In this document: piece after piece, positions 24,771-35,302 of the stretch | How the letters are laid out: each line of letters starts with the position of its first letter | How positions within the stretch are numbered: position 1 is the stretch's first letter | Origin: Papaver somniferum | Lineage: Eukaryota; Streptophyta; Magnoliopsida; Ranunculales; Papaveraceae | Direction: 5' to 3' | Length of the DNA: 64,000 nucleotides | Assembly (NCBI RefSeq): GCF_003573695.1 | Contig: NC_039359.1 | Coordinates: 116,443,849 to 116,507,848 of the forward strand | Program-made: the position numbers and the translations under genes | The notes under the pieces: generated by a model | What the model was told of the DNA's origin: nothing | Database searches by the model: none | Seen by the model: the letters and a program-made list of their open reading frames with translations, nothing else

Positions 24771-26281
24771 TTATCTCACGCCTGAATTGCCTCGGAGATT
24801 GTTTGACCGGCTTGGATCGGAGATTGTATGAATGCTTACACAAGGTCGAGATGATGGAGATAGGCCTAGGAGATTTCTCATCGTCGAGCTCCTCAGTTGT
24901 GGAGTTGGTACCATCTTGCAGCTATCGTGGAGCATCCAACACCTCTTCCTGTGGATCGTTGTTGTTGTAGCATTCCGTTGGGCGGAGAGACTGGGTAATA
25001 TTATCCCCTGCTGATTGCTAACAGAAGCGTCGGTAAATAATTTTCCCTTTTTGGTCACGGTTTTCCACGAAACATGGGTTGTGGCTTCACCGGATGAAGA
25101 GGAATGCCTTGTCAACAAAGGTGCGTCGTGGGTATTAGCCCTCAATGATGCAAGTCGATCCTCCTCCTGGATTGACGCCCACGTGGAGAGTAGGATGCAA
25201 TGGACTTTGTCTGATCCTTCCCGCGGAGCTTCCCTCAGTTCGAACAGTTCTACTCCGCATATTGGTGCGTAAGGAGACAATGATGCATGAATACGAACGA
25301 CTTCTTTATCCAGCATAGTCTTCAGGCATTGAAGATACGTTGAAGGGACGATCCCGTATGTGTTGGTATGGTTTCCTTCAAAGTTTGTCATTATGTTAGG
25401 ATGCCATACGATCTTGCCTGAGCGAACCTTGGCCATCCTGAGGGTCTTGAGAGTAATCACATTCGAAAACGCTCCCGTGTCGATGAGGGACCTCTTGAAC
25501 TCTGAATACTTGATGCGTGCAGTAACGTGTAGAGCCCGGTTGTGACCTTCTTCTGGTTGATTGCAGCAAAACGTCTCTTCCCGTTGATTCTTCGAGAGGT
25601 GTAAAAGTTCGCATAAACTTTACACTAGAGAAACCGCTTCTTGATCCACCGGCCTCCGGCTCATAGTGAGACTATTGACTTGAGGAGGATCGTTGTGAGG
25701 ATCAGTCCCCAGTGTAGGAATCTCCATAACAGGACAGTTCATACCTGATGTCGCTTCTTTGATCAGGTCCATGTAGGTCCGCGCCGCTGAAGTACCTTCT
25801 CCGGGTGCGTTGAATGCATTCCTTGTTGGATCTAGGGGATGTCGTGGCTCTTGTGGCAATCGATCAGTTAATGCTTTAAGAAAAAGGAGTACCTCTTTCT
25901 GAGTTGCAGCCATATCCGTTTGAGTCTTAGCAAGGACTTCCTTCCTCTCCATCAAATCTGCGATGGTCCTCCTTTTGCTCCTCTAGCTCCTCGTCCTGAT
26001 GAAGGGGTGGCAGTTGCTCTGGTGACGGCTGGAGGCGTTACACTTGAAGAGATGCCAGGGTTTGCGGCTGCTCTGGCCCTGGTGATAGGAGGTGTCACGC
26101 CCAATGTAATATCTCCTCTTGCTCCGCTGGTACTGGTAGTTGAGGAAGTAATTCCACGAGATACATTGATGGTATTGACTGGATGCATGGTGACACCACT
26201 GATTGGGATATCAACACCGAGAGTGTTGTCAGCGCTAGTCCCGTCAGGATTGGTTGCTGATCCAGACCTAAGATCCACCAT
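24771..26281 (-). pseudogene. Gag-like and retroviral-type protease remnant of the Tat/Ogre-like element
   Basis: On the minus strand, 26281-25952 opens with MVDLRSGSATNPDG and continues as a Pro/Thr/Ala/Gly-rich head. 25955-25620 (KEVLAKTQTDMAATQKEVLL) continues in an overlapping frame and ends in a stop. A third frame from about 25600 down to 24771 contains SLIDTGAFSNVI at about 25485, the aspartic protease active-site signature (D-T-G-A), preceded by typical strand sequence (ALHVTARIKYSEFKR). After it the sequence is degenerate. Gag core and zinc knuckle are not evident. The order head-protease and closeness to the primer site fit a truncated gag-pro region. Frame changes make it inactive. 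Confidence 0.65.
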
Positions 26282-26340
26282 TTCGAAATTGGTAAGATTG
26301 AATTGGATTTGAAAATTAATTTTGCAACCGAGAGATTAAT

Positions 26341-26358
26341 CTCCCACTGTGGTCGCCA
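26341..26358 (-). promoter_or_regulatory. Primer binding site, tRNA-Arg type
   Basis: The plus strand reads CTCCCACTGTGGTCGCCA, identical to the 3' end (with CCA) that I recall for plant tRNA-Arg; the minus strand is therefore the primer site. It lies two bases from the LTR edge. A tRNA-Arg primer is a hallmark of Ogre-type Tat elements. Confidence 0.8.
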
Positions 26359-26360
26359 AT

Positions 26361-28735
26361 TGTTTATGGGTGAAAACTATTCCTGCCGAATTTGGTAATT
26401 TGGGGTGTGTGGATGAGGAATGAATCTAAACTCTAAACAAATGCACTGCACGGGAGTGCTTTGTGATTCGAGAAATCAATCTATACAACTCTGGCCTAAA
26501 CCAAGAAATGGCCGTTCCAGACTTGCTTCGGTCACAAAGTGAAGGAGATGGGGTTGATTTTAGGGAGGGAAGCGAAGAAGGTGTTGAGATTGTGAAGGTG
26601 TTGGCTATGTATGACTTGTATCAGAAAGCTGAACTGGCTTGCAAAATGTACGCTATCCGTTACGGTGTTTGAATACGATTGTATCAACACTTGCTTCTAT
26701 TGTCTTGTCTTATTTGAAAATAGGGAGGAGAACCTATTTATACAAGTAATTGAGCCTAACCCACGTCTCTCATGGGAAGTGGAGAAAGTGAAGTGATGGA
26801 GTAGTGGAGTTGCGTGTGTTAGTGTTACACGATCAGTCTTGCCCACTTCTCCCATCATCACTATCCGTCCATGACTTCTTGACACGTTCTTGTGATGGGG
26901 CGTTGTGTGCTGCACGCTGTAAACCGCCAGACCAATACCTCAGTATGTATCCCCCAATTTGTGAAATGATTGATGTCTCGAGTGTGTGGATCGTGGGACC
27001 CACAGAAAGCAGCATGTGATGCTAGATTAAATAACTAAGTTATTTAGGAAGTCGATATTTGTGAAGTATCGTGTGTATTCTATGCAATTAATGCATCGAA
27101 TATACCCAGCATGTATGAAGCACCGCTGTTTGAGCGTCTTAAAATAGCTTCATGTCCAGCCTACTTCATGTGATGGTTTGGAGGCTGCGCAAGCAAGTCC
27201 TCCCTTGGCGTACCACATGGTGTGGTAGAGTGGCGGATGATAATCACCACGACACCTCATTGACCAGTTAACTCCTGACCAGGGTTGTATAACCAAGCAG
27301 GTGAAGTTGAACGGACGAGATGATCTTTGAGACACTCATCTGCGACCGTTAGTGGAATTAGGGTTTGTGAAGAGGTGCGCAAGCATCACTCTTAAGCTTG
27401 GTCGAAACCAAGCTCGGGACACAATTTTGGCTAAGCCGATTGTGCATGCGTGTAAACGGCATGCCGGTGTAGGCGCCTATACCTTGCTGCCCCATGAATG
27501 TGTGATCTGAGCCGCTCAATCTTTCCGGTAAAGAGGAGTGGCTAGGATCTATTTGTGACAGAAATTTTGTGCCGCAAAGGCCGCGCGAAAAGCTTACTTC
27601 GGGCGCGCGTTTCGATACGACCAAGCTTGGTGGGTCTTGGACGATCAGTCCGGCGTGCAGATGGAAGGCTGGTGTACACGCCTATACTTTACTATCCCAT
27701 AGAAACGTGATCTAAGCCACTCAATTTGTCCGGCAAAGTTGATTAGTTTGTAATTGGGAGGTGTGACCACGCCTAGTTTGGGCGTGCGAATCGAGACAAC
27801 CAGCCATGATAAGCTTTGGCCGATCGGGTGTGGAGTTATATGGGTCCACAGTGATCATGTTGATGCTCACCGGACCTGCTTAGTCTACTCCTAAACCCTT
27901 CATCCGAGCAGGAGAAAATGGACGCTCGTGATCGCAACACAGCCCTAATTTGGGTTTTGCCGGTCGTGCGTCATGCCTTGTTTGGGCGCACGAATTGGGA
28001 CGACCAACGATAGTTGGTCCTGATCAATTGGTCATGTATGTAGGCGGGCCCACGGTGTTTGTGTTGACATGTTCTGGGCCCTTTGAATCTACATCTACAC
28101 CCTCCATCTATGCCTGCGAAGATGGATGGTTGAGACTGTTTTGCGACACATGTAATGTGCCGCAAACCCTAATTTAGGGTTTTACGTCCACGCTGCTTTG
28201 GCTGGACGTATTAGCAAGCTATGCTACCCTTTTGGGGAGGCCGACCATGAGGGGCCCGCATTGGGTCGGTGGTGAATACTCCAATACCTGCCTGGGGGTT
28301 ATGGATCCGATCTAAGCCAACCAATCATGCTGGTGAAGTTGGATGGTCGAGATCGTTTCTGAGACTGATACGGACAGTCCAGATGCTCAATCGGGCTAGT
28401 ATAAAACTCCGAGAGTTATAGCCTATATGGGTATTTCGTACATGCTTCATTATTAATGCTTGGATATTCGTGTTGCTCTGCTGAGAGCAACACTCAGTCG
28501 TCATGCCGCACCAATGATAAGAGTGGAGCAGTACAGGAAATACAAGGCTGGTCATACATTAATAATGTTATAAATTCATAAGGTATATGAGATTGTTGCT
28601 ACATGTTCCATTCTAGGTGAATTAGTAAAGTGAAGAAGTATTCATCACTCATTAATGGCTTTATCCTTTACAGGATGTCATCGCATAATTTTGGCTTTTA
28701 CAATTTTAGCCTTAAATGAAAATCCACCATCAACG
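26361..28735 (-). repeat. Tat/Ogre-like LTR, right copy (5' LTR)
   Basis: 2375 bp, collinear with 19547-21930 and differing by roughly 4-5% by eye. It has the same series of stem-containing units (for example near 27503 and 28310); part of the second unit is deleted near 27735. Confidence 0.88.
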
Positions 28736-28740
28736 GGGGT

Positions 28741-29379
28741 ATTCGACAATGCCGACTAAGACAAATCTGTTAGGTCCCTTTTGACGTATTTTGACTTCCA
28801 AATCAAGGAAACACGGTCCCGGGTGGATTCTAGTACCTAGATCTCATGAAAACTATATAAGAGGACTTCCACAACAATTAGAGGCAAGCACATCTCATAT
28901 TATAATTTTTTTCTTCATAAAATATTCTATGTTTTACCCCTTTAGGGTGCTAAACCTTTGTTGATTAAGGATGAACTCAATGTTCTAGACGTGAAGTATG
29001 ATTTGTTAATACTTGGTGGTTCGTTGAATAGAATCTTGTAGTCGAGAACTTCCGTACTCAGTGATAAAAGGAGTTTTGGGAATAACACCGATCTAGCTGT
29101 TATTATACGGTTGGTGATGAATGATTCTGACGGAAAATAGATAAGTATACTTAATCGATTAACGCTTGGTAATGGCGAAGGATTGCTTGATCATCTCTTT
29201 CATGTTATTCTTTATTCTTTTTATTTTACTTTCAACCAACCCCCTTTCACTTTGTTTTGCTATCTAAATAACATATCAATTACACAGCTCTCTGTGGGAA
29301 TGATCCTAACTACCTATATATTACTAGTTAATTAGTGGAAAATATCTTGATTAATTTGTTGTGGTTACGACACGCATCA
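28741..29379 (+). repeat. 3' LTR of the Athila-like element, second part
   Basis: Resumes at ATTCGACAATGCC and ends CGCATCA. Relative to the 5' LTR it lacks about 320 bases (corresponding to roughly 6516-6836) with a short shared TAC at the junction, and about 30 bases corresponding to 6424-6454. Confidence 0.88.
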
Positions 29380-29384
29380 ATTAC

Positions 29385-29721
29385 ATACATAGACTCGATG
29401 AAACAGGTTCATAATATAAGTTAGTTGATTGAGCTTTGTATTTCAAAATGCTCAATCTTTGGTGAAATCCAGGGTACTAGATCAAAAACTATGGTTTAGT
29501 TTTTCTTCGATGCAGAACAGTCAATTCTCTACGGAGTAGATGTTTTGTGAAATGAATTCCCCATGTGTGAAACTTCATGTTTGTTGTGCGTAAATGTTTA
29601 GTAAAAGTCAATGAGAACAGTATAAATGATGTGATAGTGCTGATTTTACAAATTCCAGGGCAACTAAAACTTCTGATATAGTGCTGATCATGTAATGTTC
29701 ATATAAGGAAACTTGTGCTTT
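29385..29721. other. Right target flank of the Athila-like element; nothing recognised
   Basis: Unique-looking AT-rich sequence between the ATTAC duplication and the MITE. No ORF or RNA gene was seen. Confidence 0.4.
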
Positions 29722-29724
29722 TAA

Positions 29725-30283
29725 GAGCAAGGCTATGGGGTTGAGAGTCTCTTTCAAATTGAAAGAGTTGATCAAATTTGATCAAATTAGGTCCTATTAT
29801 GGGTAGAGGGAAACCCCATTTCATCCCAAACTCAATCACCCTCTCTTTCATTCGGACGAGTGAGTGCCTACACGGCTCTTTATTTGCCGTTTGAGAGTAT
29901 ATAACACATACGTCACTTTGTATGCCGTTCTAAATGAAAGTGGAGTATATACACCAAATCCCGTTTGAGAAGAAACTAGAATATATACGGCTGACCAAAT
30001 CTCTTTAAATCCCTTTTGAGAAGAAACTGGAGAATATACGGCGGACCAAATCCCGTTTTTGAGTACAAAATAGAGTACATACGGCTAATGGTCAACCGTT
30101 TATATAGGTTTTGAGAATTAAAACCTCACGCTAAAAATTCAAATTTTTGCTAAACGGCGCATAATTAGCGGTATATAGTGTTTCATGGTATCTATCCCAT
30201 GGTGGAAACAACACTCTATCACATGGACTCTCATTCTTGAAAGGAATAGAGTGCTAAAGCAGTCTATCACATAGCCCTTGTTC
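29725..30283. mobile_element. Tourist/PIF-Harbinger-type MITE
   Basis: 559 bp, no coding capacity. Terminal inverted repeats are GAGCAAGGCTATGGGG at the left and, complemented, GAACAAGGGCTATGTG at the right, flanked by TAA on both sides (29722-29724 and 30284-30286). A three-base TAA/TTA duplication and GAGCAAG-type ends are typical of PIF/Harbinger MITEs. About three tandem copies of an internal segment (CCCGTTTGAGAAGAAACT) occur at about 29958-30090. Confidence 0.75.
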
Positions 30284-30294
30284 TAACCCCAGAT

Positions 30295-30366
30295 GGGCAT
30301 TTCGTCTAGTGGTATGCTTCTCACTTTGGATGCGAGAGGTCCCGAGTTGCATTCTCGGAATGTCCC
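30295..30366 (+). tRNA. tRNA-Pro (anticodon TGG), diverged, possibly a pseudogene
   Basis: The 72-base cloverleaf starts GGGCATT and ends AATGTCCC. The acceptor stem pairs fully with one G-T, the T stem CCGAG/CTCGG is intact, and the anticodon loop reads TTTGGAT (TGG). Three features are abnormal against the plant tRNA-Pro consensus I know. The T loop is TTGCATT instead of TTCGATT, so the conserved C56 is lost. There is an A-C mismatch in the anticodon stem. The D stem starts C instead of G. A T9 run follows 10 bases downstream. It would decode CCA/CCN if functional; the substitutions argue for decay or a non-standard copy. Confidence 0.7.
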
Positions 30367-30376
30367 ATAACAATAA

Positions 30377-30385
30377 TTTTTTTTT
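30377..30385 (+). terminator. RNA polymerase III terminator
   Basis: Nine consecutive T residues starting 11 bases after the tRNA-Pro 3' end; a run of four or more T terminates Pol III. Confidence 0.65.
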
Positions 30386-30592
30386 CTTCTGATCCACTAT
30401 GATATTTTTTTGCCCTTCCAAAATCGATGAGATGATGCTGCACACGATCAACAATGATGAAAATTGACCCAAAACTTTAATCAATATTAAAATGCGATGA
30501 TGCTGCACGATCGGGTAAATTATTATTATGGCAAGTTAGAATTTATCAGAAAAAGAATGTCCGTGAGCACGATTGAAGCTACCCGATAGCTC

Positions 30593-30600
30593 TATAAATA
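30593..30600 (+). promoter_or_regulatory. TATA box candidate
   Basis: TATAAATA, about 98 bases upstream of the ATG at 30698, a plausible distance for a short 5' leader. Confidence 0.4.
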
Positions 30601-30697
30601 CTATAAACTCGATTATCCAATCGAATTAACTTTTGCTTCTCCACAAAGGTTACTGAAATTTTCTAGAAGAGTCATCAGCTGTTAAATCAAGTTCAAA

Positions 30698-30817
30698 ATG
30701 GCCAAAAGATTCATCATGTCCATAATAATCACTGTTCTAATTCTGATCACGATGGCTACGGTGTCTTTCGCTCTGCTTGAACTAGACCAAACTGGGTATT
30801 TAACCATCTATGTATAA
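30698..30817 (+). CDS. Possible small secreted or membrane peptide, 39 residues
   Basis: The ORF begins MAKRFIMSIIITVLIL and is mostly a hydrophobic signal-peptide-like helix ending near ATVSFA, followed by a 13-residue tail. A TATA box lies at a suitable distance upstream. The ORF may be the first exon of a longer gene. About 210 bases downstream, after TTTTAG at 31031, a frame reads VDVADAVWQTFVDVV followed by two near-repeats (EDSITSAKG and EDSVTPAKG) and a stop at 31145. I could not find donor and acceptor sites that join the two in frame. No family is recognised; a pseudogene or chance ORF remains possible. Confidence 0.3.
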   Translation: MAKRFIMSIIITVLILITMATVSFALLELDQTGYLTIYV

Positions 30818-31145
30818 GCCAATATTGTTAGAAATCGCGAGTATTGGTATTTCGCTTTACATCTTATACTTGTTTTTGGTTCATCATGTAATGGCACATA
30901 AACCCCTCAACCGCTATATTTGATTGTCAATATATGATAGTAGCCAACCAACCCCAGCAAAGGGCCGAGGATTTTTTCCCATCAGAGGAAAATGCTTTTT
31001 GCGACTAATGTTTGGTTTGTTTGTCATTTTAGGTGGCGTTGATGTTGCCGATGCAGTATGGCAAACCTTTGTTGATGTTGTTGAAGACTCCATCACTTCG
31101 GCTAAAGGCTTTGTTGAAGACTCCGTCACTCCGGCTAAGGGCTAA

Positions 31146-31513
31146 CAGAAGACTTTAGATATCTACCATTGCAAGGAGTTCTGGGAAGATAAGAAATGAA
31201 AGTCACGGAATTATAGGTTCTCTCTATAATTTTATGAAATTTTATCGATATCGCTTTATGTAAAATTTTATCATTAAAGTACGTTTTGATATAATCCTAG
31301 CTACGGAACATATAAAAAAGTACATTATTCACTTCTAGCCATGCACTTCGGTGGCTCCAAAATTCCTGAAAATTATAATTCTTGAAAATAATTCACACAA
31401 CAAATCTGAACCTTCCCATATCAAGAAATATGCTTGTGTTAGATGATTAAGAGGTAAAAAGCAACGTGTAGAAGAGAATATTTACAACAAACATTTTCTG
31501 AAATCAAGGACAT
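31146..31513. other. Intergenic; nothing recognised
   Basis: AT-rich, no convincing ORF, RNA gene or repeat. Confidence 0.35.
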
Positions 31514-31717
31514 TTAAGCTAAAAGACGCTCTTCCACAGCTTCAATAAGTCTTGCAGCGGTTTCAGACGGAGGAGGTGGAGGACGAGGGTTTCTGAGGCA
31601 GTCAATGAACTTGCAAATAAAATTAAAAGCCGGCTGAAAACGGAGTGCGACCACACCCATCTGTCCAATGACACCACCTGTTAATGCGAGTATCGCTAAA
31701 GGCTCCATACTTGACAA
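31514..31717 (-). CDS. Possible small membrane protein, 67 residues
   Basis: The minus-strand ORF starts MSSMEPLAILALTGGVIGQM; a second Met at residue 4 could be the start. The first about 25 residues are hydrophobic with a Gly pair. A cysteine-bearing segment (FICKFIDCLRNP), a run of six prolines and an amphipathic C-terminal helix (AARLIEAVEERLLA) follow. The composition looks protein-like rather than random, but no family is recognised and no promoter is certain. Confidence 0.35.
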   Translation of the reverse strand: MSSMEPLAILALTGGVIGQMGVVALRFQPAFNFICKFIDCLRNPRPPPPPSETAARLIEAVEERLLA

Positions 31718-32254
31718 TGTGTTAAAAAGATGGAGTACAGAGAAATGAAGACGATGTTTTAAGTTCTAGGAAAGAGATGAATAGTGTTTTTTGGAGATCG
31801 AATTTAGGTGCAAGTCTACTTTTGTATTCGAATTTTTGATGGTTACGAATTGTGTGGTTGAATGCCGAAGCTCTCAACAGCTATAACAGTATAAAAGTTT
31901 TAACTCCTTGTCAGTTTGGGTTGTATTTGCTGTCTGGTACTCCGTCTATTTTTAGCATGTCTTGTCTGTTTCAACCAAGACGGTACAAATGGGTATGGAT
32001 CATCGAAATGGTTGCTAGACCTGAATGGCATCCGAGTGTCCGAAGGCCATGAACAGACTTGGACAATATATGTTGTTCCAATTTGTAAAGGTAATGGCGA
32101 AATGCTAATAAATCAATCATATTTTTAAGTTAAATACCAGATACACAAGTTGGAAGTAAAACTATCTTGCTTCACAAGATTAGATTTTTTCCGATTATAG
32201 AAGTGTTTAAAATTTCCAGGTCCAATATAATCTTTTAAATCTTTAATTTCTAGA
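31718..32254. other. Intergenic, left flank of the MULE; nothing recognised
   Basis: The last 40 bases (TTTAAATCTTTAATTTCTAG) resemble the sequence at 42130-42160 beyond the right end of the MULE, as expected if the element split a locally duplicated segment. Confidence 0.4.
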
Positions 32255-32554
32255 ACAAGCTTAGTGTAGGGGCGGCAAGAAATAGTAGAGGGGCAACCTA
32301 ATAAGACAAAAAAGGTCATTACAAGTAAAATCAAGTGCCCCTTATCTTAAAAATCTGGAAATGACTAATTAGCCCTTATTGTTAATAAACAAGATTAGTA
32401 ATGATAATCAAGATTAGTAATGATAATTAAGATTAGTGTTGATATAACTCTAAAATCAGATTTTTAGAGTTATAAAAGAAAAAAAGTTTAGAGGGGAAGA
32501 AAAAGAAAACTTATGTGATATTTGTGAAACCCTAGATTTTGATTTACTCAACCA

Positions 32555-35283
32555 AAATGAGTGATTCCAGTGGCAAATTTGAGGTGGGTAAATCTCTATA
32601 TGATAGAGAAAACAAGTACTACAAACCTCTTGATGGAGATCCTGATATGGAGTATTTTTTAGATGGTAGAGATGTTTTAACCCAAAGTGAGGTCAATCTC
32701 AATCAATTGAAGAAATTAGCCAACAAAGTGAAGAACCAAGCACTGAAAATGACCAGGTATATTTCTAAATTAGTTCCCATTAGCTTTTTTTTGATCAAAA
32801 TTATCTAAAGTACGTAAAAAGATCAAATTTTTAGAATTTTCAGAAGAACATACGGTTTGAAATAAGCTTGTTATCAACCGTAACTGGTTCAATTTGGGGA
32901 AAAACCCAATCGTAATACCAGTTACGGTTGGTAAAAAAAATTCGATACGAACCGTACCTTAGTTACGGTTGGATATTTCATGCATTAGTTACCAACCATA
33001 ACCCATCATGTGCATGTCTGTATTTACTGCACTAATTACGGTTGGTAGGTAAGAATTAGTCACAAACCGTAACACCTGTTATGGTTTGTTATGTATTTTC
33101 GTGACCAACCGTAAATGACTCTGTATGTTTTTTATTTTCTTTTGATGTAGTTACGGTTGGTTAGAATACGAAAGTTACAATCCGTACCAAACTTACGGTT
33201 CTTAAGTGTTTGTAATAACCAACCGTACTAAAGTTAATCTTATGTCGTTACCAACCGTACCTGTATACAATTTTTTGTTTTTTGTGTCTTGTTTAGACTA
33301 ATGTGGCTATATTTTTGTCTAGATCGGGGATGTACCTCACATAATGGATGACCAACCTTTAGCAAATGAACTTCTCACCAAAGATTCTAACTCTCACTAT
33401 TTAACCGATGAGACATGGGAGGAGAAAGACGATGCAAAGAAGTGGGCTAGAGAACGAGGAAAGTTGATTATGTGTATCATAGTTTGTAATGGTACCACTA
33501 GTGATAGTGCCTTTCAAATGGTCTGCGAGTGTAGTGAACAACATAGAAGTCACGCAAAAAAGGATACCTTGCAAGTATCAAAGACAAAGAGGAAGAAAAC
33601 TACTTTCAGTAAGAAGACTCGATGCCCCTTCAAGCTTCAGTTTAGAAAGAATGCGGCATAAAGGTGGTTTTTGGAGAAAGTTGTATGTGGTAGTCATAAC
33701 CACCCTATACCGGATAGTTTGGTATCACACGCTTATGTTGGACGCCTTACTGAAGAAGAAGAGAAGATTGTAGAATCACTGACAGAAATTCGTATGAAGC
33801 CTGTTGGTATCCTCGCTCACTTAAAGGAAAAAAAACCCACAAAATGCTTCTACTTTGGATAACATCTACAATGCAATAAAAAAATTGAAGGCTAAGAAAT
33901 AGGAACGAAGAAACGAAATGCAACAATTAATGCATTTGGGGGAGTTGCATAATTACTCGGTTTTCCACGATGATGATGAGAAAGGAAGAATAAGACATCT
34001 TTTATTGGCTAATCCTGAGTTTGTGAAGTTGGCACGGTGCTCTCATCAAGTGCTTTTAATGGATTGCACATACAAAACCAACAAGTTTGAGATGTCGTTG
34101 TTCAACATTGTCGGGCAAACTTCTACCAAGGCTCCTTTTAGTGTTGGTTTTTGCTTCTTGAAAGATGAGCTCGAAGAGAGCTATGTGTGGGCACTAAATA
34201 AAGTGAAGTTATTCTACGTAGAGGGGTATACTCCAAAGGTGATTATTATCGACAAGGAGCAAGCTTTGTTGAATGCAATAAGGAGGGTTTTCCCGGAAGC
34301 TCATAACTTTCTTTGCACGTTCCACTTGTGGAAAAGTATTGAAACTAAGTGCATGCGTTTTGTCCGTCCAACCCGAAAAAGCGAAATGGAAAGAATAAAG
34401 AAACTACCGTTACATAAACAAGATGAAGCAAAAGAGAAATTTAAGAAGGATGACAAGTTGGCGGAACTAAAATGGGAAAGTTTCAAAACGGAGTGGAGAG
34501 CCTTGACCTATTCTATCACCGTGGATGAATATGAGGATAAAACTCGTATGTTAGTGTCCCATTGGAAAGGAGGTTATCCAAATGTTGTGAAGTATTTGTT
34601 TGATAATTGGTAGGATCAGTACAAAGAGAAGTTCGTATCGGCGTTCACTAACCAATATAGGCACTATGACAACCAAGCTACAAGTACGGCGGAGTCATCT
34701 CACAACCGGTTGAAGAAGAAACTTCATAGTTGTAATGGTGGGTTACTTACGTTATTTGAAGCCATGAATTCGTATTTCCTTCACGAAAGAGTTACGGAGT
34801 CTTTTGAAAAAATCCGAAGTAAACAACACACCAAATGGATAGACAATGAGTGGCTAAGGGGAATTACACATCAATTTTCGCACAAAGCAATTGAGAAGAT
34901 AATGTATGAAGTACAACATTATGAATTGGGGAATTATGAAGAAGAGTGTGTTTGTCCAAACATGACAAGTTTGGGACTCCCATGTCGGCATGTTATAGCC
35001 ACATATCAAGACAAAGTGATCCCGATTCAAGATGTTGATCCCTTTTGGCGACAATTAACATTCCGTGAAACAATTTTTGATCCATAATTTGGAGGAACGT
35101 TTGTCGATACCGAGATTGGAAAAGCGCTAGCCGAGAAATATGCTACACTAAGCCAAGGCCAAAGGCAAATATGGTTGAGTAACTTGAGAGATTTCGTATA
35201 TCCACAATTTAGGTATGATATCAAGGAACCACCAAAGGGGACGAGTAAGGGGAGGCCTTTTACCAAAAAAAAGAGGTACGTAT
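32555..35283 (+). pseudogene. MULE transposase (FAR1-type DNA-binding, MULE catalytic, SWIM), broken
   Basis: A short first exon (32555-32756, MSDSSGKFEVGKSLYD) ends at AG|GTATAT, and the next block starts after TCTAG at 33323; the two do not join cleanly in frame. 33344-33862 holds the FAR1/WRKY-GCM1-type zinc-binding fold (TRCPFKLQF... VCGSHNHP). 33918-34613 is the MULE domain with the first catalytic Asp in VLLMDCTYKTNKFEMSLF and the second in VIIIDKEQALLNAI, then CTFHLWKS. 34710-35087 ends in a SWIM finger (CVCPNMTSLGLPCRHV). In-frame stops lie at 33659, 33899, 34611 and 35085, and a frameshift in an A-run near 33830. It would cut and join the element's ends in the nucleus; this copy cannot be made intact. 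Confidence 0.85.
32870..33265. repeat. Motif cluster 1: TACGGTTGGTA / TACCAACCGTA
   Basis: About a dozen copies on both strands within 400 bases, in the likely first intron of the transposase. Variants include TACGGTTCGTA-type words and the complement ACCAACCGTA. Adjacent copies in opposite orientation could pair as stems. Confidence 0.8.
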
Positions 35284-35302
35284 GAAATAAACAGCAAGAG
35301 AA

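Larger units (their letters stand above)
19547..28735 (-). mobile_element. Tat/Ogre-like Ty3/gypsy retrotransposon, non-autonomous, nested in the Athila 3' LTR
   Basis: 9189 bp flanked by the direct repeat GGGGT (19542-19546 and 28736-28740). The 2.4-kb LTRs have TGTT...AACA-type ends, with one mutated base in each copy's AACA end. An 18-base tRNA-Arg primer site adjoins the upstream LTR on the minus strand. The interior (21931-26360) encodes only a gag-like N-terminus and a protease piece, then a long minisatellite stretch. No reverse transcriptase, RNase H or integrase motif was seen, so mobilisation in trans by a full relative is inferred. Confidence 0.88.
5896..29379 (+). mobile_element. 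Athila-like Ty3/gypsy LTR retrotransposon, non-autonomous, with two nested insertions
   Basis: Complete by its ends. The 5' LTR starts TGATAAGTGC at 5896, the 3' LTR ends CGCATCA at 29379, and the five bases ATTAC flank both sides (5891-5895 and 29380-29384). The 18 bases just inside the 5' LTR match the 3' end of plant tRNA-Asp with one mismatch, the primer typical of Athila. A purine tract (GTGTGGGGGA) precedes the 3' LTR. After removing the copia insertion (9165-17686) and the Tat/Ogre insertion (19547-28735), the element is about 5.8 kb, with only a decayed ORF and no protease, reverse transcriptase or integrase motif, so it must have moved in trans. The LTRs differ by roughly 5% plus deletions, so it is the oldest layer. 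Confidence 0.9.
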
